NCBI GenBank assembly: GCA_045611635.1
Contig: JAZKXL010000068.1
Span: 1-14,517, forward strand
Direction: 5' to 3'
Origin: Fimenecus sp045611635
Lineage (GTDB): Bacteria > Bacillota > Clostridia > Oscillospirales > Acutalibacteraceae
Length of the DNA: 14,517 nucleotides
Of the stretch, positions 12,247-14,517 are shown one piece after another; position 1 is the first letter of the stretch; each line of letters starts with the position of its first letter. Below the pieces are notes generated by a model. It was not told where the DNA came from. It made no database searches and saw nothing but the letters and a program-made list of their open reading frames with translations. A program made the translations under genes and the position numbers.

Positions 12247-14517
12247 TTATTTATTTTTTTTAGCAGCTTTCTTAGCAGCTTTTTCAGCTTTTAACTGAGC
12301 AGCATAAGCTTCAGCTTCTTCTTTTTCTTTAAGAGCTTTTGCCTCAGCTTCAGCTATAGCTTTTTCATTACGAGTCTTTGCTTCTTCGTACATTGCAGCA
12401 ATTTCATCGAAATGTTTATAGTTTTCTTCTTGCTTAACAAGTTTTTCAGCATCAAGATAAGGTTTAGCAGCACGTGCAAAGTATGCGTGTCTATCCATTT
12501 CTGTCTTTGAAGCCTTGTGAATTTCTTTTTTCTTTGCTTCATAAGCTTTAATGTCGGCCTTAATTTCTTTAGCAGTACCATCTTTTGCTTTCTTAGCATC
12601 TTTAAGTGCAAGATAAAGTTCTTTAAGTTTTGCGTTGCATTCGTCTTCAGCATCAAAGAGCTTTTCAAGTTCTGCAAAGTCTGGTTGAACAAGGTCTTCA
12701 TTTGCAAAATACTTATTAAGAGCTTTATATGCTGATTTCTTATTTCTAGCAACTTCAATAGCAAACTTTCTCAATTCTTTGTTATCTTTTGAAATTGCTT
12801 TTGCAGCACTGAGTTCAGCATTGATTTCATTAATGTCTAAAAGCTTAAGACTTTGAAGTCCTGAATCATAAATACCTTTTTGAACATTGTATTGATATTT
12901 AAATGTTTCAGTTGAGAACTTATCAAGTTCTTCACATACAAACTTGCTAATTTCAATTTCTTCATTAAAGTCAAGTGCTTCTTTATATGCTTTTTTAGCA
13001 GCTTTCTTTTCAGCTTTATCTTTAATTGATTTATATGACTTATCAATAGCTTTTGGTTCTTGTGTTGCCATTTCTCTTGCGTTACGGATAATATCAATAC
13101 CCTCTACAAGCTGAGCGTCGTTTGTGATACCATTACCATAGTCTTCAAAGAGTGCACGGATTTTAAGTACACGGATAACTGATTTTTGTTTTCTTTCGTC
13201 GAAATCATACCAGAAGAATGGAACAACGTTCATTGCAGCACCAACAGCAGCAATAATAATAAGTGCATGAATAAGAGGAAGGAAAATATCTAAGTCATAC
13301 AATGCTGAGTTAGGGTTTACATAGTTGTTTTGACCAGCTTCCATTTGTTCCGCAAGAATTTGGCCAACAGTTTTGCCGTCACCAAGAACACGATTAAGTA
13401 CTTCAGGGTTTTTAGTAACAACAGCTGCGTTTTCGGCAGTAATACCACCTTTTTCATAGATGACAGGAAGAACAGCGGAAGTACCAAGAGTGATAATAGT
13501 ACCAATTGTAGCAACTGCTGAGAACATACCGTCAATTCTTTCACCTGTTTGGTATTGCTGGTAGTCACGAATGTCGGCCTGAATTGCAGGGTTAAGAATA
13601 TGTGCAAATGAACCCATTAAAGCATTGAGGTAAAGACATCCCATAACAAGCCAAATTGTAAGATTGTTAATTTCTTGTGTGAAAGGAAGCATCATAAGGA
13701 TAAAGCAAACGTTCATAATATTTGTAACAACAAGAACTGCTTTTTTACCCCATTTTCTAATGCAAAATGGCGCAGCAATCATACCCCAAAGAGATGCGTT
13801 ACCATAAAGAGTAACAACAAGACCGTAAACGTTACCGTTACAAGCACCACCATAGTTGTAAAGCCAGTTAAGAATGTTTGCGTATGCTGATTCAAGGAAA
13901 CCAATCCAACCTGCAAGTGAGATAATCCAGAAATACTTGTTCTTTGCAACTGCGCGAAGAGCATCGGTAAACTTAATTTGAACAACGTGAGTTCTTGCCT
14001 GAACAATTTTTTCTTCAGTATATTTATAAACAATAATACAAAGAAGAACACCAAGAACACCAAGAATAGGGTAGAGGAATCTATAAACACGAATATCTGT
14101 TGTGTTTGTACCAAAAAGATTTCTTGCAATAATTGGTGTGAAAAGGTTTACAATAGTAGGAGCAAATGAATAAACAACGCTCTTGATTGATGCAACATCT
14201 GTTCTTTCTTGTGTGTTTGGTGAAAGAACGTGAATAAGATTTTCATATCCGTCATAGAAGAAGTAATAGATAAAGTTCAAAAGGATATTGAGAATAAGAA
14301 TTATTGCACATTTTGCAACATAATCTTTTTCTCTGCCGAAAATCATACCATCGCCAACAAGAAGACCTAACTTATCATAAGGGAACCAAACAATCAGGTT
14401 ACATATAACGGCAGTAGGAATAGCCATTGTAACTATGTATGGACGATATTTACCGGCCTTGTTTCTTGTGTTATCGATAATAGTTGCACGAAGTCCTGTA
14501 AAAGGAATGTTAATAAG
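12247..14517 (-). CDS. GPH-family sugar:cation symporter (MFS) with long charged C-terminal tail, 5' end outside window
   Basis: The frame is open to the right edge, so the ATG at 14427 is internal; 756 residues are visible. The edge sequence TIIDNTRNKAGKYRPYIV and the later ADIRDYQQYQTGERIDGMFSAVATIGTIITLG are the two hallmark loops of the glycoside-pentoside-hexuronide family (MelB, GusB, XylP, LacS). These import sugars or glycosides with Na+ or H+. About nine hydrophobic segments are visible and the first ones are missing. After the last segment (ending near AMNVVPFFWYDFDE) come about 320 hydrophilic residues, encoded at roughly 12250-13206. They are rich in Lys, Ala and Glu, with heptad-like stretches, and end AEKAAKKAAKKNK. 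This is not the IIA phosphotransferase domain found on LacS, since no such sequence is seen. The sugar cannot be assigned. The gene converges on the acyltransferase gene across a shared terminator. Confidence 0.88.
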   Translation of the reverse strand, partial: LINIPFTGLRATIIDNTRNKAGKYRPYIVTMAIPTAVICNLIVWFPYDKLGLLVGDGMIFGREKDYVAKCAIILILNILLNFIYYFFYDGYENLIHVLSPNTQERTDVASIKSVVYSFAPTIVNLFTPIIARNLFGTNTTDIRVYRFLYPILGVLGVLLCIIVYKYTEEKIVQARTHVVQIKFTDALRAVAKNKYFWIISLAGWIGFLESAYANILNWLYNYGGACNGNVYGLVVTLYGNASLWGMIAAPFCIRKWGKKAVLVVTNIMNVCFILMMLPFTQEINNLTIWLVMGCLYLNALMGSFAHILNPAIQADIRDYQQYQTGERIDGMFSAVATIGTIITLGTSAVLPVIYEKGGITAENAAVVTKNPEVLNRVLGDGKTVGQILAEQMEAGQNNYVNPNSALYDLDIFLPLIHALIIIAAVGAAMNVVPFFWYDFDERKQKSVIRVLKIRALFEDYGNGITNDAQLVEGIDIIRNAREMATQEPKAIDKSYKSIKDKAEKKAAKKAYKEALDFNEEIEISKFVCEELDKFSTETFKYQYNVQKGIYDSGLQSLKLLDINEINAELSAAKAISKDNKELRKFAIEVARNKKSAYKALNKYFANEDLVQPDFAELEKLFDAEDECNAKLKELYLALKDAKKAKDGTAKEIKADIKAYEAKKKEIHKASKTEMDRHAYFARAAKPYLDAEKLVKQEENYKHFDEIAAMYEEAKTRNEKAIAEAEAKALKEKEEAEAYAAQLKAEKAAKKAAKKNK

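Noticed and set aside
12354..12764. A 136-codon open frame on the minus strand inside the symporter tail
   Set aside because: It is an alternate frame of lysine/alanine-rich coding DNA, with no ribosome binding site and a low-complexity Leu/Lys product.
14427..14517. Treating the ATG at 14427 as the start of the symporter gene
   Set aside because: The frame stays open for 30 more codons to the window edge and encodes the conserved GPH loop (IIDNTRNKAGKYRP), so the true start lies outside the window.

Overview
The window is an AT-rich bacterial chromosome segment that looks like a gut-type, low-GC Firmicute of the class Clostridia. The evidence is the codon use, strong GGAGG-type ribosome binding sites, intrinsic terminators at almost every transcription-unit end, and the families present: a GPH-type sugar symporter, cytoplasmic GH2/GH95 glycosidases and an orphan E2-type acyltransferase. 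Genus cannot be set from the sequence alone. I see no phage, insertion sequence, CRISPR array or plasmid signature.

Layout from left to right. Bases 2-412 (+) are the C-terminal end of a GH13 alpha-glucosidase, followed by a terminator. A tRNA-Leu (anticodon TAA, minus strand, 502-588) has its own consensus promoter and terminator. Bases 643-3619 (minus) form a four-gene operon: a Crp/Fnr-type regulator, a lipoprotein substrate-binding protein, a permease and a very short ATPase. Together they make a NitT/TauT-type (SsuABC-like) ABC importer of unknown substrate. A divergent intergenic region (3629-3836) has consensus promoters for both directions whose -35 boxes overlap. It leads into a CPA2-type cation/proton antiporter (3837-5111, +).

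A catabolic operon follows (5225-11051, +): GH2 beta-galactosidase, a small GNAT acetyltransferase and a GH95 alpha-L-fucosidase, with 2-nt gaps, one promoter and one terminator. Next is a stand-alone 2-oxoacid-dehydrogenase-type acyltransferase (11222-12187, +) with no lipoyl domain. It converges, across a shared bidirectional terminator, on a GPH-family sugar:cation symporter (12247-14517, minus). The symporter is cut by the right window edge and carries an unusual lysine/alanine/glutamate-rich C-terminal extension of about 320 residues.

How the genes may work together (inference). Neither GH2 nor GH95 has a signal peptide, so short fucosylated galactosides would be imported and then trimmed inside the cell by fucose removal and beta-galactose hydrolysis. 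The nearby GPH symporter and GH13 alpha-glucosidase support a sugar-scavenging neighbourhood, but only the GH2-GNAT-GH95 genes are clearly co-transcribed. I found no clearly new multi-gene system. The points most worth a second look are the symporter's long charged tail, the lipoyl-less acyltransferase, the shared -35 divergent promoter with an overlapping palindrome, and the acetyltransferase inside the glycosidase operon.
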